Of a stretch of DNA of 64,000 nucleotides, positions 32,080 through 42,900 are shown piece after piece (the stretch's first letter is position 1; each line of letters starts with the position of its first letter). The translations under genes were made by a program, and so were the position numbers. The stretch lies in NCBI GenBank assembly GCA_947396885.1, contig OX377202.1, positions 67,676,643 to 67,740,642 on the forward strand. The letters are read 5' to 3'. The DNA is from Heligmosomoides polygyrus polygyrus. Taxonomy: Eukaryota; Nematoda; Chromadorea; Rhabditida; Heligmosomidae. The notes beneath the pieces were generated by a model. That model ran no database searches, had not been told where the DNA came from, and saw only the letters and a list, made by a program, of their open reading frames with translations.

Positions 32080-33177
32080 ATAGAATTATATGTTTCTGCT
32101 ACTCACCACATTTGATATCGGGTTAGACCAAATCTGAGCATACTAAAGCTTATCCAAACAGTACGCGAGGAAAGCTTCACGTCCTCTGCATAACCCCTTT
32201 TAAATTTCCGCCTAGGTGCCGTAATCCGGTCATCTGTAGGTTTTCGACCGCTCACCTGTAGGTCAAAACGAGGTCACCTACAAGTGCGTTGTTCGTTCAC
32301 CTATTTTTCACCTGCAGATGACCTTTACCAGTGTCTGAAATGAGGAAGGCGTGAGACGTTCAGCGAAATGAAGTATACATAACAACCTTGATGGTACACC
32401 ATGATAAGAACAGTTCTTGCTGTCGTTGGGATCATGAAATGGAGAAGAGCAGAAGAAGTGTATATGGCGCATCTCTACAAGGAGTGGTTCCGTATGTATG
32501 TAATAGAGACATTCCCCTAGAAACCTCCCAAATAGAACGAATCGGCTTGTCGTGCAACACTCGCGATGATAGTTTGTTGCACCGCATTAGACCTAGTTCC
32601 CTTTTGCTCGTATTCACTGCGGTGTTTGTTTGATGATTCACAACATCATGTGGCTAAAAAGATATCTTTACCGCATGCAATCACATCGAACACACTGCAG
32701 CCGTGGAGCCACAAATGAAGCGCAAAGATCGGCGGTAAAATTCTTCCATGGTCACGCCAGGCCCTCCACTTCTAACGATCGCTAATAGCAGTTTGTATGC
32801 CTTCTTGGTCTGCACATGACTTGAGATGAATGAACCGGGTTATGTTATGTTTAATAGGCCTCATAGATGCATTATTCATTTGGAAGAATAGAAGTGAGGT
32901 ATCTTTAAGGCTATGTAACCAGCTCCTATGGGAAAAATGCCGCAACTAACCTTTCTGGTTTTGAATGACCTCTGTTGTTTCTGAAGACCACTCCTATGCT
33001 CGTGAAGGATCCTCTACATAGTCCACCCATCACCACGTTCAAACCTAGGAGTCATCAATTTTGTTGTTCGTTATCAGGCCCAGAAACACCGGATAACCAA
33101 CAACAAAACGGATAGGTTAAAACTGATAGGAACCGGATAACGGATAACGATTAATCCGCTCAGCCCTGCTGCCAACC

Positions 33178-34163
33178 AATTGCAACTGACATAAAACCTT
33201 AACGCGCAGCAACGGGACGTACTCGGACAACGACGTACATATGAGCTCCACTTCCTGTATGGATTAGTGTTTTCCACAGGTATATGAAATCAACACTGTT
33301 TTGAAAAGAACAAGGGGAATGTAATCTATGGTTAACTGATGAACGATGTTCCGACCTTTTATGCAGATAGCGCGCCATGACATCACCCCGTCTTCCGAGA
33401 ATTTATTGCCATAAGTCTCTTTGAGTGAATAGGCTGCTTACTTGCCTCCCCGCCCATGCTATTGTATAGTACAAGCCCTATGGCGCTGCCACGATGACGA
33501 ACCGCTCCCATCACGTGGATGCCTGTTCTTTTGTTGCTGGCCTACCTCCTCGTCGTAGCAAGCAGAGAAGGGTTTCGGCTGGCTTGGCTGGCTACGAAGC
33601 GCATCACTGCTAGGCTTTTGCAAGCATTGTAGCCAAGGTGTTTGCTAAGTCTGAGCGTGTTCTGCCCTCATGTGTAGCTTGAGCACTAGCTTAGGAAAGT
33701 TTGTAAAAGGACCACTTCGGACATGATAAGCACTTCATAACAATGAATCAAACAACATAGGTTTTATATTGCTCGTTGAAATACATTCATTAACTGCTTG
33801 AATGAGTTTTAAGACAACAATTTGTAATGAAAATAAGGATATGCATTAAAATAAAATAGGTGTGCGCATATTTCGTTGAAACGATTGAAATGATAGCGCT
33901 TGCTTCTAACAAATAATATTTAAAAGTTGGCACAGACGCGATCCATATAGTGATACATCCAATCCTGAAGCGACACATATAACGCACAAAATACCAAGAC
34001 CTACACAATCTATTCTTAATAGTCGTGTATAAAAAATACATTTCACCCATGTTTCCAAGTGTCTTCGCGACGCCTAAGTTCGTTTGTCACGTTGCCGCTT
34101 TTCACTAGAGAATACAGAAATCTTTTCACCACTGAAGGAAGATGAGTAAATCTCAAGAACGTC
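33178..34163. other. Intergenic stretch
   Basis: No gene is supported between the hAT-like element and the membrane-protein gene. The right part (33790-34163) is AT-rich and includes the 3' UTR region of that gene; no strong AATAAA is visible close to its stop on the minus strand. Confidence 0.35.
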
Positions 34164-36862
34164 TCAGGTAACGAACCCTCCCACATCCTGTGCCCTAGTC
34201 TCGCGATCCTGTTCGACATTGGGGGTAGCGGGCGTGTCTGTAGTCGGAATCGCTCCGGCGGCGATGTCGAGCTCTCTCTGCTTGATTTCATCCATCATGT
34301 CGCGAAGCATCTGCTCGATGAACTGCACTCGGTCCGGATCAACGTCATCGTATCCCCTGCAAACGATTATTCCGTCTCAGATTTGGATCCCTTTGCTAAC
34401 GTAAAGCGCATCGCCTAACATTTCGGATGACGAAGAGGCTTACAGTGTTTCAAACTAATCCTCTACTTTAACGTGCAACCTGGGCCATCCGAAAGGTCCC
34501 CGAAAGCTATTGGCTTTCTAAATTATAGCAGGAGAAAAAAAGTCAGGAGAGGTCGAAGATCAAGCTGTTTCCTTATAGCCTACGAGGTGCTACATGCTGC
34601 AGGTACGAGTGGTCCTTTTCTCCTACTGTGTTCCTCACTTTTGTGGTTTCTCACACCAATTCTAGTGGTTTCATGGCAGCCTTCATTCAGATGATATATT
34701 AGGGGGGGGGGCAAAGGTAATGAGACACCCCGTGCCGTGTCCACATATCTCGTGGCTGGAGTCCGGTTTCGTGCTTATCGTATTTGTATGTTTGTATGCT
34801 ACTTAATGAAGCCCATCTGAGAAGTTACCACTTCCGCCCTATCAAGAAGCATGCCAAAACCGCAGTCTGTCTCATGCCGAAACCCCGGTCTGACGAGTCG
34901 ACCTGTGTCGCGCAAATCTCGACCAATTCTAAACCCCGAGCAGCCCGGGCTCAATAGTCACGCAAGATGAGAAGCAGTCTTCTACCTTAACCCTGCCAAG
35001 CAGCGAGTCTGGGTGAGGCTTGGTAACCAGTTACCAACCTTCGTTCGGCGAGATGTTCACGGCGAGAAGCACCTTTGGAGCTTTTGGGTCTGCGCCCATG
35101 GATCGGTTTACCGGAAGCTGTTAGCCAAGAGCACTACGATGAACTCCAAGGCCACGGTGAACGAAATAGGAGAGATGCGCAGGCGACTCGCTCTTATTCA
35201 TTCGCAGCGCTTCAAGAAGATCCTCCTCTTCGACAACGCCGCACCCCATCGGGAACAAGTAACCATGGATAAGCTTGGCCAGCTGGGCTACGTTCACATG
35301 CCTCAACCACCGTATTCGCCGGACATCTCTCCATGCGACTACCACCATTTCTTGGGCCTACGGGACTTCCTGGTCGAAAGGGACACAAAAACCCAAGGAG
35401 TCCTTGACAACCATATCGAGCAGTTGATCAACACCAGGCCACAGCAGTTCTGTAAGGATGGGATCAGGAAGTTGACTGAGCGATGGCAGCAAGGTCATTG
35501 CCCTTAATGTCAAACACATTCCTCAGCATCGTTGAGTTGTAATTGAGTTATAAAGAGATAAGGATTTTTTCAATTTGTCTCATTACTTTTGCCCCCCCCC
35601 TAATAGTATTTACTTTATATTCACTCACAGTTATACTCGTCGACGTCAACATCAACAGCTCCTAACTCCATCATCCTCCTCTCCCTTATAGATAAGCACG
35701 GGACGAAACTTGAGTTGTTCTGTCGTTGTCTAGGGGACGCGTGCGAAACCAAACGAATCCACTTCTTTCCTACTCATTATATATTATCATAGTTGAAGAT
35801 ACTTTTATACATATATGGCCTTTTCTTATAATTTGTGCTAATCAGAATAAGATTGCTGATTAAGTGTGCAGCTGAGCTTTGCGAAGGACCCTCGGGAAAT
35901 ACGTGAAAATTGGCCGGTTTAGATGGTCGGTTGTAAAATTCGGAAAATACCATGAGACTGCGTATAGCAGCAATTGGGTAGCTGACGTGCTCTCATTGGG
36001 AACAACAGACGCGCACTCAATAGGAGCAAAACTAGTCGACCAATTACTTTTACGTTATATCCGCTCACCAAGCTTTTCACAGAGCCTCGTTGGGCTGTGA
36101 TGGTCTGGTTTCAAACCTGTGGCAGGCATTGTATCGTGCCAAGAGCAGAAATTTCTTCCTTCACAATTTTTTTGATGTAAGCTGCCTTTATTAATTAGTA
36201 ATTGATTGTTGTTCCTACCTGTAGTGTGTCGTCAAGTATGTCAGTGCCTTGCTAGTGACGTATAGACCCCAGAAGTAGAACAGTGCTGCCAAAAACCACA
36301 CCAGAGCCACCACCATGCTGACGACATCAGTGTTCGACATCATTGTAAATCTGGAGTTCGTAGTTGCGAAGTTATTAAACATCTTGTCGAAGCGTGACAA
36401 ATTATGAACCCACGTCATCCAACATAGCGACCAAAACACAATTATGGATAATCTAGTGTTATAAATGACCAACAGGTTCGCTCTTTCCTAAAAGTCCGGA
36501 GCCTCGAAGTATTTCAGATAAGCTGCTTCATCTTTAAAGATTTATTGAACAGAGTTTATGTTCGATAAGAAAGTTGAAGACGTTTCTCCATGCATAATTT
36601 AAGTTTATCACTCACGTAGAGGAGGCCAATTACACCTGTTGGAAACGCCGCCGCAAAAAGCGAAAGCGCAATCGTGGGCAACGACACGTGAAGCGAGGAC
36701 TCAATCTGAAACTTTTCTTCCAAAGAGAGAAGTGACGTAATGTAAACGAACTGTTGAAGCTGATAATTGTGGAAGAGGGCGGAAGACAAGCAGAAAACTC
36801 ACAAAGTAGTTCACAACAATGTAAGCAATTAAGGTGAGGAGAATGGCGAAGAAATCAAATAC
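34164..36862 (-). CDS. Four-transmembrane protein, four exons (5' end unresolved)
   Basis: Minus-strand exons 36862-36803 (20 codons), 36759-36616 (48 codons), 36487-36219 (89 codons plus 2 nt) and 34356-34164 (1 nt plus 63 codons and TGA) join in phase with GT donors (GTGAGT, GTGAGT, GTAGGA) and AG acceptors. Helices: FFAILLTLIAYIVVNYF; LPTIALSLFAAAFPTGVIGL; RLSIIVFWSLCWMTWV; VVSMVVALVWFLAALFYFWG. The tail is hydrophilic (GYDDVDPDRVQFIEQMLRDM, then KQRELDIAAG and TTDTPATPNVEQDR). The fold recalls small nematode tetraspan proteins such as LAPTM-like or DUF families, but I cannot name one. Sequence upstream of 36862 stays open for about 30 codons, so the first exon or start is uncertain. A mariner sits in the 1.86-kb last intron. 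Confidence 0.7.
34699..35603 (+). mobile_element. mariner-type element, internally shortened
   Basis: Inverted ends TTAGGGGGGGGGGCAAAGGT and the mirror ending CAAAAGTAATGAGACA on the right are flanked by TA on both sides (34697-34698 and 35604-35605), the mariner/Tc1 target. At 905 bp it is shorter than a typical 1.3-kb mariner. It lies in the last intron of the membrane-protein gene, antisense to it. Confidence 0.85.
34873..35507 (+). pseudogene. mariner transposase, N-terminally truncated
   Basis: The C-terminal half is open at 35013-35507: YLNPAKQRVWVRLG just upstream, then ILLFDNAAPHREQVT (second catalytic Asp) and PPYSPDISPCDYHHF (third catalytic Asp of the DD34D triad). An in-frame TGA near 34966 interrupts the region where the first catalytic Asp should be, and no helix-turn-helix region is recognisable. 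It cannot be active alone. Confidence 0.85.
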
Positions 36863-37111
36863 CTGCAACGTCAATGATCGAGATGCAGCCACAATTGCAT
36901 ACGTCAGTTGAATGTTGCAGATCTTCGAAAGAGTTTCTGAGACCTCACTCCCGCTCAACGAAAGAACATTTATAGTTGAACGGCTACACCTGCGCACCGA
37001 CCGCAGTCAAAACGGCCCCTGCAGAGTTGGAATACGAGGCTCAGGGTTTCGAGGGTGAAGCAAAAGAAGTCATCTTATTGGGCATACATACAAGTCGGGG
37101 AAGCCCTCTTA

Positions 37112-37605
37112 CAAGTGAAGGGTTTGAAGCATACGCCTGAGCAGGGAATGCTGGTCATATAGCATGAATCTCACTCCTTCAATCAGAAGTGCGCTTCCTT
37201 TCGCCAAGTCGTTAAACAAAATGAGAAGGAGGTCCTTAAAGTTCAGTAGGCAATCGTGGCGGTGGCGTGGTGCACTGAAGTAGGTACCAACTGATCGGTT
37301 ATGATTTGAGAGGCTCTGACGTCCACGCAATTTTCTGACATTTTCTGCACTTTTTCATCTATGTGCTGTGTACAGTAGTTCTGCTACGGTCTGTATGGTA
37401 AGGACCAGTGTTCAGCCACAAGGCAATAACTGCTGTACATGATGGATGTGTGGACGTTCACCACCAGATTGCACAAGCACAAAGTGCTTCAAATAGGACT
37501 GGTCATAATGCGGGCAGCGTATAAAAGCTACACGCTCCTCACAACTTCTTTCCCTTAATGACTCATCGACTTCGAAAAAATCCACCCTGCTCGGATTTTC
37601 AAAGA
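37112..37605 (-). mobile_element. PIF-like element, partial copy 2
   Basis: The end CAAGTGAAGGGTTTGAAGCA and the nearby CGCCAAGTCGTTAAAC match the inverted ends of 12270-13578. 37480-37605 read on the minus strand matches 13005-13130 (GAAAATCCGAGCAGG, then TTTATACGCT). TTA precedes the end. The other end is not recognisable. It lies just upstream of the membrane-protein gene. Confidence 0.5.
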
Positions 37606-38101
37606 AACCAGGATGCGACGCCGAGTACTAGCTTTGATGCAGGCGTAAGCAGCCAGCTTTTTTACGCGAGGATCCGGTACACCGGCACACGACCTTCAAT
37701 CTCATTATATCAGATCCGCTTTCCTTCAGCTTCCCGCAACTTCGATGCATACCTTCAGGATGTGGTCCCTCTTGTATATCGAAACGATGTCGTATATAAC
37801 GACGTGGGAGTGAAATAACTTCATGAGCTGCTTCATTTAACTGAAGAAGCACATGACGGCTGGCTGAATCAGGAAGCTGGGTATCGAAGGTGTTGTCCGA
37901 GTACAAAGCGTTCTCCAGAGGTATAGTACATAGCTTAGATCGCCCTGTGATTCGAGAAGCTGGCCCAAGAGTCCAGGATATGTGCACCACTATATGGGAT
38001 GTGTGACGAAGACATGCAAAAGGATGGATGACATAGATTGAGTCGTCATGACATGTAAGTAACATTTAGCGTTCATAAATCATTGTGTTGAACATTCCGT
38101 G
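37606..38101. other. Unassigned stretch
   Basis: Short open frames on both strands without motifs; it may be the diverged interior of the preceding PIF-like copy. Confidence 0.3.
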
Positions 38102-39548
38102 CAGGGATTATCGGATTAACCGTTATCCGTTATCCGTTAGCCGGTTTCCGGGGGGTTTTGGCCTATCCGTTTTGTTGTTCGCTATCGGGCGATTTTCGGC
38201 CGGATAACAAATATCAAATTAGCTGAGTCTTAGCTTTCGACGTGGTGGTGGATGGACCATGTGCAGGATCCTTCACGATCGTGAGAGTGGTCGTCAGAAA
38301 GAACAGAAGTATTCAAATCTAGAAGGGTTAATTGAAGCTTCCTCACTTGGGAACTGGCTACATCGTTTTAAAGATATCTAACTTCCAGCCTTTCAGAAGG
38401 CGCGCTAAGCCTGTACCATACTTATGTGAGGCCTGCTTAGCACAGCATTGTTCATTCTCAAGTCATGTGCTGACCAAGGAGGTATACAAACTGCTACTAG
38501 CAATCGTCAAAGTGGAGAACCGCATCCTGGGAAGAATTTTTTACCACCGTTCTTTCCATCGTATCATTTGTGGTTGCACGATTGCAGTAAGTTCGACTTG
38601 ATTGCAGGCGGTACTGGTACATTTCTAGCCATATGCTGTCGTGCATTATCAAAAAATACTGCAGTACAGCAATGAATACTAGCAAAAGAAATCGGACACA
38701 TCTAAATACATAGAGTAAGCAACTTCTCCATTAAACATTCTAGGGGAGCAATAAGCTACTAAACAAACTTATCATCATGGGTGCTGAAGACATGTAGATT
38801 TGTTTTAACTTGTGAGTTTTTTTGTGAAACTTATCTGCAACATAGGGAACACCTATGTTTTAAGACTGGGTCGGATATTCTTCCTCTGGTCCAGAAGGGA
38901 TAAGTCGGATATTCTTCCTTAGATCCAGAAGGTCTGGATGTCATAACTCTTTGAGTGTGTGTTTGCCGTACACAGTTGCTTGCAGCTACTACCCAAAAGT
39001 TACTATTTTATCCATCGCAGATAATTCCACGTTGAAATACCTTGGATCTGGGGATGGTGTCGAGCAGCAGCAACAAGAACGGTTCATATGTGTAGGACAA
39101 GATCGTTATGTGAAGTTTGTTTGGATGGATGTCTCCTGCCTTCTTCTTCTTTCTAGAGACATATGAAGAATTGTTCTTCCAAGGACTACTTTATTTTTCG
39201 ACTCTCTAATTGAAAAAAAAACTTAGGCGCAGAGTGAGGCTGATAAATAAGGCAATCCAAACGACCCCTTGGAAACAGGTGAAAGGCGGGTATGTTGCTG
39301 TGCGCTTGTCTTCCTACGGATGGGCAGAAAACCCCATAGAGCGCCGTTAATGTGGCGACTGAAAAACGTTTAAAAAGCAGTGCAAAAATATCTAGAAGTG
39401 GCTTATAAATTAACGGTGCTTTAACTCCTGATCTGTTGTTGAAATAAGTGCAATTTAAAACGTATTTAAATTTTTGTTGTTTGTTCGCTATCCGTTTTTC
39501 CGTTATCCGTTATCCGGTTTTCAAAATTTCATTATCCGCTCATCCCTG
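38102..39548. mobile_element. hAT-like non-autonomous element, copy 2
   Basis: The left end CAGGGATTATCGGATTAACC and the right end CTCATCCCTG carry the same CCGTTATCCGTTATCCG-rich subterminal sequence as 26618-33169. Each copy has one end of each of two types, and interior homology (38240-38700 versus 32640-33060 reversed) confirms they are one family. Flanking 8-mers (ATTCCGTG, AAACGACA) do not match. No transposase is present. Confidence 0.65.
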
Positions 39549-40624
39549 AAACGACAGACGGTTTACAAGTGCCTTTATTTCGACTTTTGAGCATTATCTC
39601 TGATGCTGGTGAAGTGATGGAAAAGGGTAGTTGTTTGTCTAAAGATCAGCTTGTTTTTGTTAAAGAATAAATGAACTGCAACTGAGCAACATAGATTTGA
39701 AGGAGGGCTCATAAACTCCCACTCAGCTAGTAGACTGCCTAATTTATTGGAACGAAGCAATAAATCGCAGCTTCTCAGTTGACGTGATCCTTTTTGACCA
39801 ATCTAAAGCTTTGATAAAGTGAATCATAACCAGCCTCTCCATAAACGTGAGCTCCTTAGAATAGGTGGTCATCTGTTCAACTAGCTTTGAGCCAACATGA
39901 TCGACGGGGAACATGCGCGTGGCGTTCTTCCCCCGTCCTTTAAACAGAGGCGTGACAAATGTCTGCTTCTCTACTCTCGAGCAAGCCGAGGGGATGGATT
40001 CGGCACGCAACTAGCAACTGTCTGAAAACACTTCAAAAAGCAGGTATTACACATAGAAAAATCCGTGAGTGTTGACTATAGTAAGAAAGATCTTCTATTG
40101 AAGGTGTCAAATGAAACTCGGGATTTTGGGGGTGTACATTATCAAAAAAATTTTGAAGATGTATTCCCATGTACTCAAATAGACATCCAAAAGAGCATTC
40201 CTACCTAGTTGAGGGTAGGGAGATGAAAGTATGGTGGAGCGAAACAAAAGCTGAAACGAATACAAACAACTCCTGCTATCGCCAGAGTCAGCAGTCGACG
40301 CGCCCTGATTGGACCTTCACCGGTCATACTTGAGCTCCTATAGAAGCTCCATCGAGAGGTAGCTTCAGGAAGCAAGAGTATTGCCTTGCTACGACCGGCA
40401 ATATGACCGGACTGCTAGATGATTTCCTCTCGCCAATGTTGCTCGACAGTGACTTTCACACTTACTGGAGCTCCCACCATGGCAACTGAAGAAGCTCAAA
40501 ATGCCAACGCAGCACTTTTGATAACGATATATATAATTTATTTATTTATTAAAGTCAACCTTCTTTAAAACAATTGGACATAAAATTATGCTCCACTAAA
40601 CTTTCGTTTTTTTTTGAGCACGAT
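39549..40624. other. Non-coding stretch with a shared repeat piece
   Basis: 39925-39970 contains CCTTTAAACAGAGGCGTGAC followed by AAATGTCTGC, which recurs near 42523-42560. A TTTATTTATTTATTAAAG tail at 40537-40555 may be a truncated CR1-like end. No gene is supported; an open minus frame at 40010-39744 includes this repeat. Confidence 0.4.
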
Positions 40625-40757
40625 ATTTGGCGCTAAGAGGGTCGGGGGGGGGGGGGGGTGGGTCATAATGAAATGCATCTCTATAGTCCGTTCTATGTTG
40701 CACAAAATTAAATTATTACACAGCACTAGTGCGTTCTACCCCCATGGTGAACGGTCT

Positions 40758-41010
40758 ACGGAGAAAATGCCCGAATCTCACGGGGCGCGTTGCGTGCGGA
40801 GAAAATGCCCGAAATAGGGAGAAAATGCCCGCAACCAGGGGAGAAAATGCCCGCGACCAGGGGAGAAAATGCCCGCAACCAGGGGAGAAAATGCCCGCGA
40901 CCAGGGGAGAAAATGCCCTCAACCAGGGGAGAAAATGCCCGCAACCAAGGGAGAAAATGCCTGCGACCAGGGGAGAAAATGCCCGCAGCCAAGGGAGAGA
41001 ATGCCCGCGA
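40758..41010 (+). repeat. 22-bp tandem repeat, left end array
   Basis: Successive GAGAAAATGCCCGC motifs are 22 bp apart (for example 40821, 40843, 40865), with an A/G variation between CGCAACC and CGCGACC. Long open frames across it on both strands follow from the repeat and are not taken as genes. Confidence 0.9.
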
Positions 41011-42039
41011 ATAGCAGTCTATTTCCGTAACGTTTCATTCGTATCAAAGCTCTAATAAGAATTTGATCGCAAAATTTCATGTCCGAAAAACACTCGATAT
41101 TTCGAGAAGGCCTTGAAAGATTTTTGGCGAGGTGCTACACCGTAGGTTCTGGTTGTTTTAATAAGGTTTTTGGTAAGACCTATGTTGCAACTAACAATTC
41201 AGATATTTAAATCCTTTATTCAGATATGTGGAAATATCAGAAAAACAGCAACAAAGCGAATCAAAATAGAAGTCCTATACTGAGAAAAACTTCAATAAAA
41301 AAGAGCACAACATGTATTTACGATGCCAACGGTGTATCTGATGAGAATCACTTAAAAACCAGTGAATGTTGAAATATCTATGTTCAAATCCTGTTCTTGT
41401 AAAGAAGGAAACGATTGGTCAAAAATGAAGACTTCATCAGAAAGACTCAGTAAAACCTCAGTAAAACCTAAAAACCAAGTTGTAAATAAATTCCTAGATA
41501 AGTTCTGTCATTTTTTCATTTTCTACTTCTTATGACTTTGAAGTACATGTACCCTACTGTTCACTTCATGTGGCGTTCATGCGGCTTGAAAACAAACTCA
41601 AAAGTTGAGGTGGCTTCACAGCTCAATGCTTCGAAATGTAATTCTATGTTACCAGGTTCCGTTGATGTGCTTGTGTTCTAGTTTTACATTCTAGAAATTG
41701 AGATTTGGGCGAAAACGCTTCTTTCGCTCTTTTCAATGTTTTCAAGTGTTCTTTACACATAAAACACCGTTGGTACTAATTTAACCGTTGAGCATGCCTG
41801 TTATAACGAGAATCTTTCCTCATATTCTCCAAAGCTTCTCTATCACGGTAAGGCCATCAAGTCTGCTAGGGAATCCAAGTGATTGTGCCACAGTTTCAGT
41901 TGCCAGTCGCCCACGACTTCTCATGTCCTTTTCTCGACGGCATGCGAAAAATACAGTATCCCTGTCCACGTGATTACCATGTGTTTGTTGTATGTAGTGG
42001 TTATTGTAGTGGACCCTATCGAAAACCGTTCAGTGGCCG

Positions 42040-42180
42040 CAGATATTTTCTCCCCTGGTCGCGGGCATTTTCTCCCCTAGTTGCGGGCATTTTCTCTCCT
42101 GGTTGCGGGCATTTTCTCCCGTGGTCGCGGGCATTTTCTCGCACCGAAACAGACGCGGCGCGGTTCGGGCATTTTCTCTC
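42040..42180 (-). repeat. 22-bp tandem repeat, right end array
   Basis: The same 22-bp unit in inverse orientation (GCGGGCATTTTCTCCCCTGG), about six copies, the last two separated by a GC-rich spacer that also occurs at the outer edge of the left array. Confidence 0.9.
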
Positions 42181-42499
42181 GTAATCGTACAAGGTGACCC
42201 ACCACCCCCCCCCCCCACCCGGAGCCGCTTTGCGCCCAAAACTTTTTAGTTATTTGTACCAATTCTTCTGAATAGCATCGAAAAGGCAGTTCTCTTATCC
42301 AACCGCAGTCAATAGTGTTATTGAAAATGCTCACAATTTTGTTATTGTCAATTATTTGAACCTAGACATTGCTAACTGGTTATCACTTTTTTATTTTGCT
42401 CGTATTCAAAGCGCACACTTCAGGCGCACCAATGAATGAATGAATTTCTGAAGAATCCTATGAGCAATGCACGTTAGAATGCAGCACTCAAACGCACGG

Positions 42500-42900
42500 G
42501 CGGAGTGGCGTTCTACCCCCGCCCTTTAAACAAAGGCGTGGCAAATGTCTGCGTTTCAACTATCTCGTAGGGCAGCCACTGGACTCTCGAGAAATCCCAG
42601 GGGGTTGGGGGTGGGCGGGCGAGGGGACGAGGAGTAGAACGCTCGGCAGCGCGACAGGAGGTACACCCGCCCCCTGCTGGGGGCTTGGCGGCTGGAGGTA
42701 CACCGCTGTTCTGCAGACCGGAAACTTTTGATTTGCGTGTCAAAGGTTTCGTAAGGCAGCCGTTAGACTCTCGGTGAAGCCTAAGGGGTTGGGGGTGGGT
42801 GAGCAAGGGGGATGAGAGGAAGATCGCACGCCCCCCAGCAGGGGTGGGTGTACCTCCTGACCGTCCTCCAGAACGCTCGACTCCCAAACGTACGTGCAGT
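42500..42900. repeat. GC-rich imperfect tandem duplication
   Basis: GGCAGCCACTGGACTCTCGA with GGGGTTGGGGGTGGGCG (from 42572) is repeated about 190 bp later as GGCAGCCGTTAGACTCTCGG with GGGGTTGGGGGTGGGTG (from 42755). Blocks such as GGAGGTACACC and CAGCAGGGGTGG recur in both orientations nearby. A 165-codon minus frame over it (42513-43010) is low-complexity and not supported as a gene. Confidence 0.55.

Larger units (their letters stand above)
28972..32337. mobile_element. Unclassified TIR element hosting the Merlin
   Basis: CAGACACTGGGAGAGTTCAC followed by CTGCAGGTGAAAA at 28972 is mirrored by TTTTCACCTGCAGATGACC...CCAGTGTCTG ending at 32337, about 33 bp with a few mismatches. Removing the Merlin leaves roughly 1.26 kb without coding capacity. 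A clear target duplication was not found (flanks TGCTATCT and AAATGAGG), so the class is open. Confidence 0.55.
26618..33169. mobile_element. hAT-like non-autonomous element, copy 1, enlarged by nested insertions
   Basis: The left end GGAGATGAGCGGATAAT and right end ATTAATCCGCTCAGCCCTGC are related inverted ends rich in CGGATAACGGATAAC. They are flanked by an exact 8-bp duplication TGCCAACC at 26610-26617 and 33170-33177, the size expected for hAT elements. The interior 32640-33060 is clearly homologous, in reverse, to 38240-38650 inside the second copy (38102-39548), which is only 1.4 kb long. The extra 5.1 kb here is a CR1-like fragment and a TIR element that itself holds a Merlin. No hAT transposase is visible. 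Confidence 0.75.
40625..42240. mobile_element. Foldback-type element with tandem repeats in its ends
   Basis: The left end (TTTGGCGCTAAGAGGGTC, then a 15-G run and TGGGTCA) is mirrored by the right end (GGGCGCAAAGCGGCTCCGGG on the minus strand, a G-run, then TGGGTCA). Inside each end lie tandem copies of a 22-bp unit (GAGAAAATGCCCGCAACCAG), about ten on the left (40758-41010) and six in inverse orientation on the right (42040-42180). The middle kilobase (41015-42035) has no recognisable coding. This layout recalls FB/Galileo-type foldback transposons. Confidence 0.65.

Noticed and set aside
28964..32345. Target duplication for the CAGACACTGG element
   Set aside because: AAATG occurs near both ends but not adjacent to them, and the flanks differ at three or more positions.
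37558..38065. Two overlapping opposite frames near the PIF-like copy
   Set aside because: Part of the region is homologous to transposon interior at 13.0 kb, and neither frame shows motifs or splice sites.
38094..39556. 8-bp target duplication for hAT-like copy 2
   Set aside because: The flanking 8-mers ATTCCGTG and AAACGACA do not match. The element is kept on the basis of its ends and interior homology only.
40729..41055. Repetitive frames such as GENARNQGRKCPQPGEK
   Set aside because: They are translations of the 22-bp tandem repeat in a transposon end and are open on both strands.
40758..42180. CRISPR-like array of short repeats
   Set aside because: The units are contiguous 22-bp tandem copies without unique spacers, in an animal genome.
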